A DNA stretch of 64,000 nucleotides from Pseudomonadota bacterium. GTDB lineage: Bacteria > Myxococcota_A > UBA9042 > GCA-2863065. The stretch is taken from assembly GCA_005776585.1 (NCBI GenBank), contig SXOX01000088.1, positions 1-64,000 on the forward strand, given 5' to 3'. The translations under genes and the position numbers were made by a program. Under the pieces are notes generated by a model, which saw nothing but the letters and a program-made list of their open reading frames with translations, had not been told where the DNA came from and did no database searches. Of the stretch, positions 26,451 to 35,870 are shown in pieces (within the stretch, counting starts at the first letter, position 1; each line of letters begins with the position of its first letter).

Positions 26451-29215
26451 GGCGCCCGTCCTTCGGCCGGCTGGTACGTCAAGGGCGGTCGCGTCGCCGG
26501 ATCCACGGACCGGGCGCAGCGGAACCCGATGCGTGCGCGCATGTTGTCGGCGTGCCCGGCACGGCTCGAGGCCGTCGTTGCCGGGCCTTCTTGACCGCTC
26601 GGGACGCCGCGGAGCGTGAAGCTCGGATCGCCGTAGGTCGTCACCCACTCATTCTCGTTCGGGTGCAGATGCTCGCGGCGGTAGGCGCCATAGCGGTCCT
26701 CGGTCCACTCGAACACGCCGCCCACGAGGTCCTGGATCCCGTACGGGCTGGCGCGCTGAGGGCACATGCCGACCCGCTGGGGGATCTCCAGGCCGGCGAC
26801 GTTCGGGCAGTTGCCCTGCGCCCAGTCGTCACCCCACGGGTAACGCCGGCCGTGAGGTCCGCGCGCGGCCTTCTCCCACTCGATCTCGGTGACGAGCCGC
26901 TTCTGGCGAAACGCGCAGTAGGCGCTGGCCTCCTCGTGGTTGACGAGCACCACGGCGCGCTCGGCCGTGCCCGGCGGAAAGTCCTGGCCGGTCCAGTTGA
27001 ACTTCGTGGCCCACGGCAGCTTGTGCACCGGGCCGGGCAGGCGCTTGGCGACGAGGAGCTCGCGATACTGCGCGTTGGTGACCGGGAAGCGGTCGATGAA
27101 AAAGGCCGGCACGTCGATGGTCGCGACCGGCCGCTCGTCGGCGTCACCGTCCTCGCTTCCGATGATGGCGGGGCCTGCGGGGACGAGGACCATCCCCGGC
27201 GGCGGAGTGGCCGCGGTCGGGGTCGCCGGAGGGAGCGCCGGAGCCACGGCGGCGACCGCAGGCGCCGGCAGCGTGACCTCTGACTCCAGGATGTCGGTCA
27301 CCGGCACGGTCGTGCCGGCAAAGTTCGAGAGCCAGTCGTTCCAGCGCTGGTTGGCCTTGCGCATCCGGAGACGGACGCGCACCGGGATGTCGCCGCTCCC
27401 GGGCGCGACCGGAATCACGAAGCGCGCCGTGTCGGTCGCTCCCGCCCGGATGACCCGATGCGAGGCGATGCGACGGAGCGACGCGAGGTTGTGGAGATCG
27501 ATGGGGACGTTGGCCACATCCACGTAGACGGACTTCCAGACGTGCGCCTTGGGATCGAGGTAGTGGTCTTTGCCAAGCAGTCCGGACGTGTAGAGCGGCG
27601 CCTCGGGATCACCGGCAATCACCTCGAGCCAGGTCTCCGAGAGATCGGTCGTGCCTGACGGGAAGCTGTGCCCGGCGCCGACATTCTTGACGGCGACTTC
27701 GACGACGAGCGCGGCCTTGCCCGCCGGGACCGCGTCGCCCGTCGTGCTGGGCGCGGCGCTCACCTGCATCGTCACGGCCTTTCGGAGCAGCTCGAGCGTG
27801 AGTCGCGCCTGCTCCTCGTAGCCCGAGGCCACCGCGTGGGCGTGGTTGGCGCCCACGAACCGATGGCTATGGATCTTGCCGTCCTTGGCAGCCGGATCGA
27901 CACCCGCCACGAGCGGCATGTGACAGTCGTTGCACGTCTTGTGCTCGGGGCCCGGTTGGGCGTACGGCGATTTCTCCCACTCGGGGAGCTGGTGATGCAG
28001 GTGCGCCATGGCCTCTGGCTCGCCGTGCACGAGGCCCTCGGGCAGAGCCTGCTGGTGACAGCTCCCGCAGTAGCGCGCCTCCTGCATGAGCGGGCGCTTC
28101 ATGAGCGCGCGGCCGTGCTCCTTGGGATCCAGGCGAATGTTGGCGTCGTAGAGCCAGCCCTCGAAGACCGGCCGCTCGCGCGGCGCCAGTACGTAGCTGC
28201 CGTTGCCGAACGGTGCATCGCGCGGTTCATGCAGCGCCGTGATGGCGTGGCAAGAGAGGCACGAGATGCCCTCGGCGTGAGGCGCGACGCCGACGTCCGC
28301 TGTGTTCAATCCCACGCTGGTCGACGCCGCGGTGTAGCGTCCGGTCACGAGGCCGATGGGATCGTGGCAGCCCGCGCAGAAGCGACCGGCGGCGACGCCG
28401 TTGTCGCGGATGAACCAGCGAACGCCGACGGCGACGTGCGGATCGGTGGCTGAGTGGCGGTGCATCGACTCCGACCACTGGTCGTAGATGGTCGCGTGGC
28501 AGGCGCGGCAGGCCAGGGAGCCCGCAAGTTGGGACTCGGTGAGCAGGCGGTCGTCGGCGACGCGGACGTTCGACGGCGCGAAGGGGCTCTCGCCGTAGGG
28601 GACCTCGTAGCCAGCGCTGCCGGCCGAGTTCACGCGGCTTTGCGCGCTGCGCTCGAGCGCGAGGCCGAGGCCCACGGCCAGCGCGAGGGAGAGTGCTGTG
28701 CCCGCGAGCGCCGGGAGGCCAAGACGACGTCCGACGCGCTCGACGGCCGCGCGGCGCGCCAGCACCATCGCGAGGTGCGCGAGCGAGAGCACCGTCAGCG
28801 CCACCGTCGACCACAGGTGGACGGGAACGAACACGTGCGGAGGCGTGAGCTTCACGAGCGCTGGCACCGTGAGCACGAGCCCGCTCGTCAGCACCACGCC
28901 GAGCGCGACGGCCGCCGAGAGACCGACGCGGTCCATGCCGCGGAGGCGCGCGTGGCGCCAGCAGACGAGCGTCAGCGGCAGGCACGCCAGCAGGCCCAGC
29001 ACGACGTGGAGCGCCTGCAGAAAGAAGCCAATCGTGTCCTCGGCCGAGAGCCAGACGAGGCCCGCGCCTGTGGCGGTGAGCGTCACGGCGAGGACGGCCG
29101 TGGCTGCTTGGGCCGTGGGCTGGAGGAGGGCGGGAGCCACGGGCGGAGTATAGCCGCTCGCGTTGCTACGACGAGGGGGAGGCGCGAATTTGCGGCCGTC
29201 GTCGTTCTCCCGCAT
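26447..29215 (-). CDS. Membrane pentahaem cytochrome c fused to an FGE-sulfatase-modifying domain
   Basis: 922 residues, an unusual fusion. The N-terminus has about four helices (about 28-190) with conserved His residues as in a small membrane b-type or anchor domain. A periplasmic cytochrome follows with five CxxCH sites: CRACH (about 233), CAGCH (278), CLSCH (318), CGSCH (383) and CNDCH (428). A beta-rich region (about 460-640) and a Pro/Ala linker come next. The last 230 residues match the formylglycine-generating/sulfatase-modifying fold (MVLVPAGPAIIGSEDG, PVTNAQYRELL, YPWGDDWAQG, GGVFEWTEDRYG, RIGFRCAR). The start is 29215, or a GTG at 29140 behind a TATACT box. It is coupled to the propeller gene. 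Confidence 0.85.
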   Translation of the reverse strand: MRENDDGRKFAPPPRRSNASGYTPPVAPALLQPTAQAATAVLAVTLTATGAGLVWLSAEDTIGFFLQALHVVLGLLACLPLTLVCWRHARLRGMDRVGLSAAVALGVVLTSGLVLTVPALVKLTPPHVFVPVHLWSTVALTVLSLAHLAMVLARRAAVERVGRRLGLPALAGTALSLALAVGLGLALERSAQSRVNSAGSAGYEVPYGESPFAPSNVRVADDRLLTESQLAGSLACRACHATIYDQWSESMHRHSATDPHVAVGVRWFIRDNGVAAGRFCAGCHDPIGLVTGRYTAASTSVGLNTADVGVAPHAEGISCLSCHAITALHEPRDAPFGNGSYVLAPRERPVFEGWLYDANIRLDPKEHGRALMKRPLMQEARYCGSCHQQALPEGLVHGEPEAMAHLHHQLPEWEKSPYAQPGPEHKTCNDCHMPLVAGVDPAAKDGKIHSHRFVGANHAHAVASGYEEQARLTLELLRKAVTMQVSAAPSTTGDAVPAGKAALVVEVAVKNVGAGHSFPSGTTDLSETWLEVIAGDPEAPLYTSGLLGKDHYLDPKAHVWKSVYVDVANVPIDLHNLASLRRIASHRVIRAGATDTARFVIPVAPGSGDIPVRVRLRMRKANQRWNDWLSNFAGTTVPVTDILESEVTLPAPAVAAVAPALPPATPTAATPPPGMVLVPAGPAIIGSEDGDADERPVATIDVPAFFIDRFPVTNAQYRELLVAKRLPGPVHKLPWATKFNWTGQDFPPGTAERAVVLVNHEEASAYCAFRQKRLVTEIEWEKAARGPHGRRYPWGDDWAQGNCPNVAGLEIPQRVGMCPQRASPYGIQDLVGGVFEWTEDRYGAYRREHLHPNENEWVTTYGDPSFTLRGVPSGQEGPATTASSRAGHADNMRARIGFRCARSVDPATRPPLTYQPAEGRAP

Positions 29216-29240
29216 TCTCGGCGCGCCCGGAGGCCTCGCC

Positions 29241-29942
29241 GTGTGTGGTCGCTATAACGTAAAGACAACTGGTCAGGAGCTCGCGGAGGCGTTCGAGATC
29301 GACGATGACGCCGTACTGGAGACGTGGCGTCCTCGGTACAACGTCGCGCCCACGCAGCGGGCGCCAATCGTGCGCGTGGGCGCCGACGGTCGCCGGCAGG
29401 TCGCACTGCTGCGTTGGGGACTCGTGCCGAGCTGGGCGAAAGACGTCAAGATCGGCGCCACGCTCATCAACGCCCGCTCGGAGACCATCGCAGAGAAGCC
29501 CGCGTTTCGCGCGGCGCTCCGCCGCCGACGCTGTCTCGTTCCCGCCACAGGCTTCTATGAGTGGCGGCCGAATGCCGAGGGCAAGGGCAAGCAGCCGCTC
29601 AACATCCTGCGGAAGGACGGCGCGCCGTTCGCCATGGCGGGCCTCTTCGAGGCGTGGCGGTCACCCGACGGCGCGTCGCTCGAGACCTTCACCATCCTCA
29701 CGACTGCGCCCAACGCCGTCGTCGCCGCGATCCACGATCGCATGCCCGTGATTCTGGCCCCGGAGCACGCGGCGCTCTGGCTGGATCCCGAGATCCAGAG
29801 CACTGAGCTCCTCTCCGGGCTCTTCGTCCCCGCGCCCGCCGACGACTGGACGTCGTATTTGGTGTCGAGCCGCGTGGGTACGGTGTCGAACGACGACGCC
29901 GAGCTCCTCGAGCCGATCGCGAGCCAGCAACCCCTGCTGTAG
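29241..29942 (+). CDS. SRAP domain protein (YedK/HMCES family)
   Basis: 233-residue SOS-response-associated peptidase-fold protein that covalently captures abasic sites in single-stranded DNA. The GTG at 29241, with GGAGG 7 nt upstream, places Cys at position 2 (CGRYNVK), the residue that links to the abasic sugar once the initiator Met is removed. Other active-site residues are N77 in LINARSET, E107 in GFYEW and the His of AIHDRMPVIL. YNVAPTQRAPIV and LRWGLVPSWAKD are family hallmarks. Longer upstream starts would bury the Cys and are rejected. Its stop touches the stop of the convergent TamB-like gene. Confidence 0.93.
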   Translation: MCGRYNVKTTGQELAEAFEIDDDAVLETWRPRYNVAPTQRAPIVRVGADGRRQVALLRWGLVPSWAKDVKIGATLINARSETIAEKPAFRAALRRRRCLVPATGFYEWRPNAEGKGKQPLNILRKDGAPFAMAGLFEAWRSPDGASLETFTILTTAPNAVVAAIHDRMPVILAPEHAALWLDPEIQSTELLSGLFVPAPADDWTSYLVSSRVGTVSNDDAELLEPIASQQPLL

Positions 29943-32900
29943 TCACTCCAGAGGGATCGAGTACTTCAGCTTCGTCTCGTAGCGCTGCACGGTGCGCGAC
30001 TCCTCGGTCGTGTTGCGCAGCGTGCCCTCGATGGACAGCCGGTCGCTGATCTTGATCGTAAAGCGCGAGCCATAGCCCAGGCCCTGTTGGCCGGTGACCT
30101 GGAGGCGGATGTTCTTGCCGAGCTGTGTCATGACGTCGACGGCGCCCGTGCCGCTGGTCGTGGGCGCGAAGCTCGCCGACTCAATGAACGCCGAGCGCAG
30201 CGCGTTCTTCACGTAGCTCGCGATGTCGGTCGAAAACAGCGAGAGCGTGGACTCGGAGCCGCGCCCCGAGAGCGCGAAGTCCGCCTTCACCTTCCCGGTC
30301 ACGATCAGCGAGAAGATGTCGTCGGGCACGAGCGCCGGCCGGGAGCTGAACTCGGGGACGATGTCCGGTAGCCGCCCCTTCAGTGACGCGGTCACCACGT
30401 AGTAGACCTCTTCGGGCGCCTGATCGGCGTCCGCACCCGGGCGCTGCACGAGCCGAAGGATGGGCGGCTCCGTCTCGGCGACGAGGTCGAGCTGCGGGTG
30501 CTCGGAGTCGCCATCGAAGTCGATCCAGGCGCGCGTGATCTCGAAGTTGCGCCGCGCGAAGATCTTGAGCACGAGCTGTCCATCGGTCATCTCGACGCGC
30601 CCGGTGAGCTGCGGTCCCTCGAGGGTGCCGCCGACGCGCAGCACGCACGCCGCGTTGCCGGTCACGTCCGCGGCGTCCATCTCCGCCTTGACGCGGAGGT
30701 TCGAGCCGCGCACGTCGAGCCCGAGCTCCGCGCGCCCGAGCAGGGGCACCCGCTCGGTCAGCGAGGCCGAGTACGCGTTGACCGAGCGCCCGAGCGCGTT
30801 GCCGAAGATCTTGGCGACCTGGCTGAAGCGCGTATTGAAGGCGCCCTCGGTCACGTCGACCTTGCCGCGTAACGCCAAGGTCGGCGGATACTTCGACGTC
30901 TCGCTGTTGCCGAGATTCGTAAAGCTGGCCGCAAGATCGGCGTTGAACGCCAGCTGATACGACGAGGCCTCCGACCAGAACAGGTCATCGCCCTTGAAGC
31001 GGAGCGTGCCGTGGCTCGGGATCCAGCCCGCCGCCGTCGTCCGGGGCTTCTCCGGGAGCGTGGCGTTACCGAAGAGGATAAAGCTGCCGTCATCGAACGT
31101 GCCCTCGATGGGCGCGTCCTCGCGGATGACGAGCTCCAACGTGCGCTTGTCCTCCGTCTGCTTGATGGCGATCGCGCCGCGACGAATCGCAATCTCGTGA
31201 CCGAGCCCACGCGGGACGACCCGAACGCCGTCGAAGCTGACGAAGCCGTGCACAACCGGGTCACGCAGGGTGTTGGACACCGTGATGGAGCCGCTCGGGC
31301 GCCCGAGCTTCTTGAGCGTGTCCTCGTCATCGACGGCACCCAGGCACGAGTCCGCGAAGGGGTGCGCCGGGAGGTCCGTGTCCGCCCCTGGCCTCCCAGC
31401 GCCGTGCGGACCGACCGAGATGCGCCCGGACGCATCGGCGAGAACGCTCCGCAAGGCCGGGACGCGGCTGAGCTCGGCGCCGCCGGCGACCTCGACCTGG
31501 ATCTTGCCGTCGAGGCCGACGCTGCCGCACGCCGCCAGATACTCGCCGCCGAAGTTCATCACGAGCCGCGTGACGACGATCTCGTCGTTGTGAAACGCGA
31601 CCCAGAGGTCGTCTTCGTTGCGTAGCGTCGGGCTGTCGGCGCTCGCCCGGATCTCCAGGCCCCGGTGCGGCAGATCGAGCTGCACGAGCACCGAGCGGGT
31701 GCCTTCGAAGCTCGCGACCGCGGTCACCGTCCCCTTGTTCAGCCGCAGGCGGTGGACGGACTCGCCGACCGACGGCACGAGCTTGATGACGTCCAGCGAC
31801 TCGAAGCCGATCTTGGCGCGCACTCCCGTGGGCACGAGGCTGGGGCTCAGGTCGAGCAGGGCCTGTTCGAGCGTGAGGCCCTTGAAGAAGCTACCGCTCG
31901 TGATGCGGGCAAACGACTCGCCGCGCTCCCGTTCGACCGAGAGCTTGGCGTTGCCGAGCGTGACGCCGTAAGCGACAAGCTTCTCGAGCGTGATGCTGCT
32001 CTCGATGTCCAGGTCACGCATCGGCCCACTCACGTCGATGACAGCGTCAATGCGCGTCGAGATCGGCAGGTTCTTCTTGGCCAGAGCGCGCACGTCGCTG
32101 AGGTCGAGGTCCGAGATGCGCGCGTGCGCCGTGAGGCGATCGAGGCGAGAGCGGTCGAGCCTGAGGCTTGCCGCGATGGTCGCTCCGCCCTCGAGCTGCA
32201 CGTCGATGGGCTTGACGTCGACCTTCTGGCCGTCGAGCCGGACCGACGCAGTGACCCGGGAGGCCCGCTCACCGTAGGCCTCCACGTCATCGACCCGGAC
32301 GTCCGCGCGGGCGTGGAGCGCGAGACCCGGCGTGCCGAGCTCCAGGCGGACCTCGGGCGCAGTGACCCGCGCGGTCCCGGTGATGCCGAGGCTCTTGAAG
32401 CGCCCGAGCTCGACGCCGGTGACCTCGGCGTTGGTGACCGTCAACGGCAGACGGGAGTCGAGGTGTGCGAAGTCGCCGTCGAAGAGGTGCAGCGTCGCCG
32501 CGGCCTTGACGCTGCCGAGCTCGGTGGCGCCGCGCAGACCGGTGACAGTGAGAGTGCCGTCGTGCAGCGCGACCTTGGCCTTGAGACCGTCGACGCGATT
32601 GCCGAGGACGCGCGCGTCGGTCACCGTCAGGTTCGCGGTGACGTCGGGTGCGGCGAGCGGGCCGCGAACCGACAGCTTGGCCAGCCGCAACGCGCCGGAG
32701 ACCCACGGCGTGCGGTCGGGCGAGGGCGCGACACCGAGCGCGGCGAGAAACGGCGCGAGCTCGAGCCTGAGGTCACCGGCGACATCGACCGTGTCGGCTT
32801 CTGCGTCGAGGGCGCCCCGAAGCGTGACCCGCTCGGAGCCCGACCACGCCGAGAGATCGGCCTCCACCGTCGTCTTGGGCCCGATGACCGCCGTGCTGTC

Positions 32901-34400
32901 GGCGCGCAGGCCATAGTGCGGCGCCAAAGGCATGCCCGGAGCGCCGCGCCACGTGGCGGCGAGGTCCAGACTGGAGGCCACCTCGAACACGGAGCCGCCG
33001 TCGGTGCGACGCCACTGGACGTCCGCGTCGATGGCCGCGGTGACCTGGCTATCGAGCAACGCCGGGACGGCGCCTTGAACGAGGCCAAGGTTCCAGACCT
33101 CGCTTGGATCGACCGCGTCGAGGCGAACCGCGGCGCGCGCGGCGAGGCGCACGTCGTCGACGCCCGTCGGCCACGCGACAAGCTCGTCGACATGCAGGGC
33201 GCCGCCAAGGGCCGCCAGGGAGAACGGCGCGACACGGACACGGAGCCCATCGCCGGCGCGGGCGGCCTCTTCGGGGGCGACGGAGAGAGCCAGCGTCATC
33301 GGACCGAGCTCGAAGCCCGCGGCGGTCACCCTGGGGCTCTGAACGCTGACGTCAGCGACGATGGCCGATGGCGGACCCAGGACGCGGGCCACGACGCGCG
33401 CCTCGGCCCGCGTGTCATCGGGGAGCCATTGCGTCACGGCGGGGTCGTTCCGGGGGGCATCGAGCATCGCGGTGGCGTCAAAGCTCACCTGGCCCTTCGT
33501 CTCGATCTTGCCCACCAGCAGCGCGCGAGTCTCCGAGGCTGTGAGCAACGCGCGCTCCAGCGCGAGCCGACCATCCACCCAGAGCGCGCGGCCGGTCTTG
33601 AGGCCGTGCCATGGGAGGTCGAGCGGCGTGCCCTTGGGACCCACGCCGTCAATGGTGACCCGGCCGCGACTGGCGTTGAGCCCAGGGCTCGTCACGCGCA
33701 CCCACGAGCCCACGATGACGACCTTCGCCGTGGTCTCCAGGTCGCGCGCGTCGACCGTGAGCTCCCCGTCGTTGACGTCCAGCCGAAACCGCGTGCGCTC
33801 GACCTTGCAGCCGAGGAGCTCGACGCGCGACGGGGGCCCGTCATCGGGCTCGGTCGAGGGCTTGGTCTTGCCCCACATGGTGCCGATGCCGACCCAGCCG
33901 TCACGGTCCACCTCGACCAGCACGTTTGCGCCGATGGCGTGGTTCTCGGTGAGCCGCAGCTCGAAGGGCACGTCGTCGCGCAAAGACGAGCGCACCGCGT
34001 AGGAGAGCATCGCGCCGAGATCGATGGCCGCGACCGCCTTCTCCGCGGTGATGACCGACGTCCCCCGACCGTCTTTGAGATCCGTGTCGAGGACCGTGAC
34101 GCGGAAGAGCACGGGCGACATCTCGATGGCCGCGCAGTCGAGGTCAGCGACCATCAGCTCGCTCAAGAAGACCATGAGCCAGCTCTTGAAGGCGAGCGAG
34201 TTGCCGACGAAGTAGATAAGCAGGTAGACCGTGGACAGATAAAGCGCCGTGCGCGACAGAAGGGTGTAGACCGCGTTGGCGAAGGCAAGGGTGAGCACCA
34301 CGACGAACTCGATCGCGAACTTCACGATGAGATACACGGCGCGCCCCAAGCCGCGGAGAAGGCGACCCAGGCGGGACGGGATGGCGGTGACGGGCGTCAC
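29943..34400 (-). CDS. TamB/AsmA-like inter-membrane transport protein (DUF490)
   Basis: 1485 residues starting with GTG at 34400; a TAAGGT box ends 6 nt before it. The N-terminus has one or two hydrophobic segments (about 20-75: VYLIVKFAIEFVVVLTLAFA and YLSTVYLLIYFVG). A very long beta-rich region follows, as in the bridge-like groove proteins TamB, YhdP and AsmA that move lipids between the membranes. The C-terminal 250 residues have the TamB signature: VTGKVKADFALSGRG, NIRLQVTGQQGLGYGSRF and an end with KLKYSIPLE. No tamA/bamA homologue is in the window. It is the last gene of the nitrobindin to TamB run. Confidence 0.88.
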   Translation of the reverse strand: MTPVTAIPSRLGRLLRGLGRAVYLIVKFAIEFVVVLTLAFANAVYTLLSRTALYLSTVYLLIYFVGNSLAFKSWLMVFLSELMVADLDCAAIEMSPVLFRVTVLDTDLKDGRGTSVITAEKAVAAIDLGAMLSYAVRSSLRDDVPFELRLTENHAIGANVLVEVDRDGWVGIGTMWGKTKPSTEPDDGPPSRVELLGCKVERTRFRLDVNDGELTVDARDLETTAKVVIVGSWVRVTSPGLNASRGRVTIDGVGPKGTPLDLPWHGLKTGRALWVDGRLALERALLTASETRALLVGKIETKGQVSFDATAMLDAPRNDPAVTQWLPDDTRAEARVVARVLGPPSAIVADVSVQSPRVTAAGFELGPMTLALSVAPEEAARAGDGLRVRVAPFSLAALGGALHVDELVAWPTGVDDVRLAARAAVRLDAVDPSEVWNLGLVQGAVPALLDSQVTAAIDADVQWRRTDGGSVFEVASSLDLAATWRGAPGMPLAPHYGLRADSTAVIGPKTTVEADLSAWSGSERVTLRGALDAEADTVDVAGDLRLELAPFLAALGVAPSPDRTPWVSGALRLAKLSVRGPLAAPDVTANLTVTDARVLGNRVDGLKAKVALHDGTLTVTGLRGATELGSVKAAATLHLFDGDFAHLDSRLPLTVTNAEVTGVELGRFKSLGITGTARVTAPEVRLELGTPGLALHARADVRVDDVEAYGERASRVTASVRLDGQKVDVKPIDVQLEGGATIAASLRLDRSRLDRLTAHARISDLDLSDVRALAKKNLPISTRIDAVIDVSGPMRDLDIESSITLEKLVAYGVTLGNAKLSVERERGESFARITSGSFFKGLTLEQALLDLSPSLVPTGVRAKIGFESLDVIKLVPSVGESVHRLRLNKGTVTAVASFEGTRSVLVQLDLPHRGLEIRASADSPTLRNEDDLWVAFHNDEIVVTRLVMNFGGEYLAACGSVGLDGKIQVEVAGGAELSRVPALRSVLADASGRISVGPHGAGRPGADTDLPAHPFADSCLGAVDDEDTLKKLGRPSGSITVSNTLRDPVVHGFVSFDGVRVVPRGLGHEIAIRRGAIAIKQTEDKRTLELVIREDAPIEGTFDDGSFILFGNATLPEKPRTTAAGWIPSHGTLRFKGDDLFWSEASSYQLAFNADLAASFTNLGNSETSKYPPTLALRGKVDVTEGAFNTRFSQVAKIFGNALGRSVNAYSASLTERVPLLGRAELGLDVRGSNLRVKAEMDAADVTGNAACVLRVGGTLEGPQLTGRVEMTDGQLVLKIFARRNFEITRAWIDFDGDSEHPQLDLVAETEPPILRLVQRPGADADQAPEEVYYVVTASLKGRLPDIVPEFSSRPALVPDDIFSLIVTGKVKADFALSGRGSESTLSLFSTDIASYVKNALRSAFIESASFAPTTSGTGAVDVMTQLGKNIRLQVTGQQGLGYGSRFTIKISDRLSIEGTLRNTTEESRTVQRYETKLKYSIPLE

Positions 34401-34435
34401 GCCCTGACCTTACACCAGCTTTGGCGGCGCGGCGC

Positions 34436-35830
34436 CTATCGCAGCCGTGCGGGTCGGGCGCTCGCGTCGCGCACGCCGGGAGCAAAGCCGGCAAAGGGGA
34501 GGCGCGTGGCGGCCACGACATGGGCGGTGGGACCGTCGGCGACCGTGCCCACGGTGACGCGCTCAGACAGGGTCAGCAGACTCCCGTCGCGCCGTGTCAC
34601 GCCGAGCACGACGCCGTAGTCCCCGGGTTGCCACTGCGCTCCGTCGTGGCGGTCGAAGTGCACGTGGCCCCGGCGCATGCTCACGTTCAGTTTCTGCTCG
34701 GCCACGCGACCGAAGGGATCGGTCACCGCCAGCGTGCGCAGGGTGAGCGGCTCGGAGAAGCGGGTGCTGAAGACCAGCGCGATGTGGCCACGGTAGTCGA
34801 CGACCTGCGAGCCGCTGAGCATGCCCTCGGCGGCCCCCGGCTTCTGCCCCGAAGCTGCTGCCGAGCGCGCGACCCAGGCCTCGCCGCGATAGGTGCCGTC
34901 GGCGTCTTTGGTCGACATCGTGACGTAGGCGTCGTACGTGAGCCAGACATAGCCGCCATCACCCCAATCAGGGCCCCAGCTGTTGAGGACGCGAAACGCG
35001 GCGCGATCGTCGTCGTAGCCGACGATCAACATCATGTGACCGGCGTGCTGCTCGCCCGACTTGAGGAACGTCCCGCTGCCTCCGTAGATGCGGTCTCCCT
35101 TGAACGACTGCAGGTCGTCGAAGATGTAGGCGCCCCACATGACGACCGACCCGCGCGCCAGTTCGTTCTTGATGGCCTGCGGATCGTCGGGCGGGTTGAT
35201 GTCGCTGTAGCCGTCGAGCCGGAAGTCCGACGCGCCCGCGGGCAGCTCGGCGGGGCCGCAGCTCTCGTCGGTGTACGGCACCTGCACGAGGCTGCCGGCG
35301 CCGTTGTTGACCAAGGGCTCCATGACGTCGCGCCCGTTGGCGCCGCGCTCACAGTCCGAGGTGCCGTGACTGGCGAGCACCTGCGCGTACAGCGACCGCG
35401 GGCTGGCGAAGTGCTCAGCGGTGTGTAGGCCCCACTGCTTGCGCTCCTGCGCGACGGCGCTAGCCATCCCGTACGCCGCGGCCCACGAGGCGCACGACCC
35501 CTGCCCGCCTTGGTCCCCGGCCGGGGGAACGCGATCGCTCAAATTCACCCCGCGCGACAGCGCCCCGGAGGGCGCCGCGATGACGGTGTCCGGAATACCG
35601 TCGAGCTCCGCGATGGGCGTCGGCTGGTATCCCCCGCCGGTCTTGGTCGAATCGACCTTGTCGTACGCCGCGATGACCTCGTCGAAGAACGTGAACACAC
35701 TGTTGAGCGCGTTGTTGATGGCCTGCTGCTGTTCGACCGTGCACCCCGCGATGGCGAACGCCATGACCAAAACCGGGACGGTCCTGACTTGTTGCCATTT
35801 ACGCCGCGGCCAGACCGGGACGGTCCTCAC
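34436..35830 (-). CDS. Papain-like (C1 family) cysteine peptidase lipoprotein
   Basis: 464 residues from a GTG at 35830. Catalytic residues are visible: oxyanion Gln (Q107) and nucleophile Cys (C113) in GDQGGQGSCASWAAAYG, His (H265) in EQHAGHMMLIVGYDDD and Asn (N283) in LNSWGPDWGDGGYVW. The C-terminal 130 residues look like a beta-sandwich. The lipobox AIAGC gives Cys30. The ATG at 35764 would leave only seven residues before that Cys, too few for a signal peptide, so the GTG inside the second 28-bp repeat is preferred. The two repeats then encode most of the signal peptide. It lies 40 nt after the giant gene and should act in the periplasm or at the surface. Confidence 0.85.
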   Translation of the reverse strand: MRTVPVWPRRKWQQVRTVPVLVMAFAIAGCTVEQQQAINNALNSVFTFFDEVIAAYDKVDSTKTGGGYQPTPIAELDGIPDTVIAAPSGALSRGVNLSDRVPPAGDQGGQGSCASWAAAYGMASAVAQERKQWGLHTAEHFASPRSLYAQVLASHGTSDCERGANGRDVMEPLVNNGAGSLVQVPYTDESCGPAELPAGASDFRLDGYSDINPPDDPQAIKNELARGSVVMWGAYIFDDLQSFKGDRIYGGSGTFLKSGEQHAGHMMLIVGYDDDRAAFRVLNSWGPDWGDGGYVWLTYDAYVTMSTKDADGTYRGEAWVARSAAASGQKPGAAEGMLSGSQVVDYRGHIALVFSTRFSEPLTLRTLAVTDPFGRVAEQKLNVSMRRGHVHFDRHDGAQWQPGDYGVVLGVTRRDGSLLTLSERVTVGTVADGPTAHVVAATRLPFAGFAPGVRDASARPARLR

Positions 35831-35841
35831 TTGTTGACATT
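35772..35841. repeat. Two 28-bp direct repeats at the 5' end of the peptidase gene
   Basis: Copies at 35772-35799 and 35814-35841 match at 26 of 28 positions. Each begins ACCGGGACGGTCCT, in which ACCG and CGGT can pair around three bases, and ends ACTTGTTG(C/A)CATT; a 14-nt spacer separates them. Read on the minus strand in the peptidase frame, both encode QQVRTVPV. They resemble dispersed REP-type repeats more than ordinary coding sequence. Only these two copies are in the window. Confidence 0.8.
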
Positions 35842-35870
35842 CGCGGGACGAGCCGTCGCAGCGTTGGAAG

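Noticed and set aside
31665-34619. A plus-strand open frame of almost 1000 codons opposite the TamB-like gene
   Set aside because: Antisense to a recognisable protein and without any motif; high GC makes stop codons rare on both strands.
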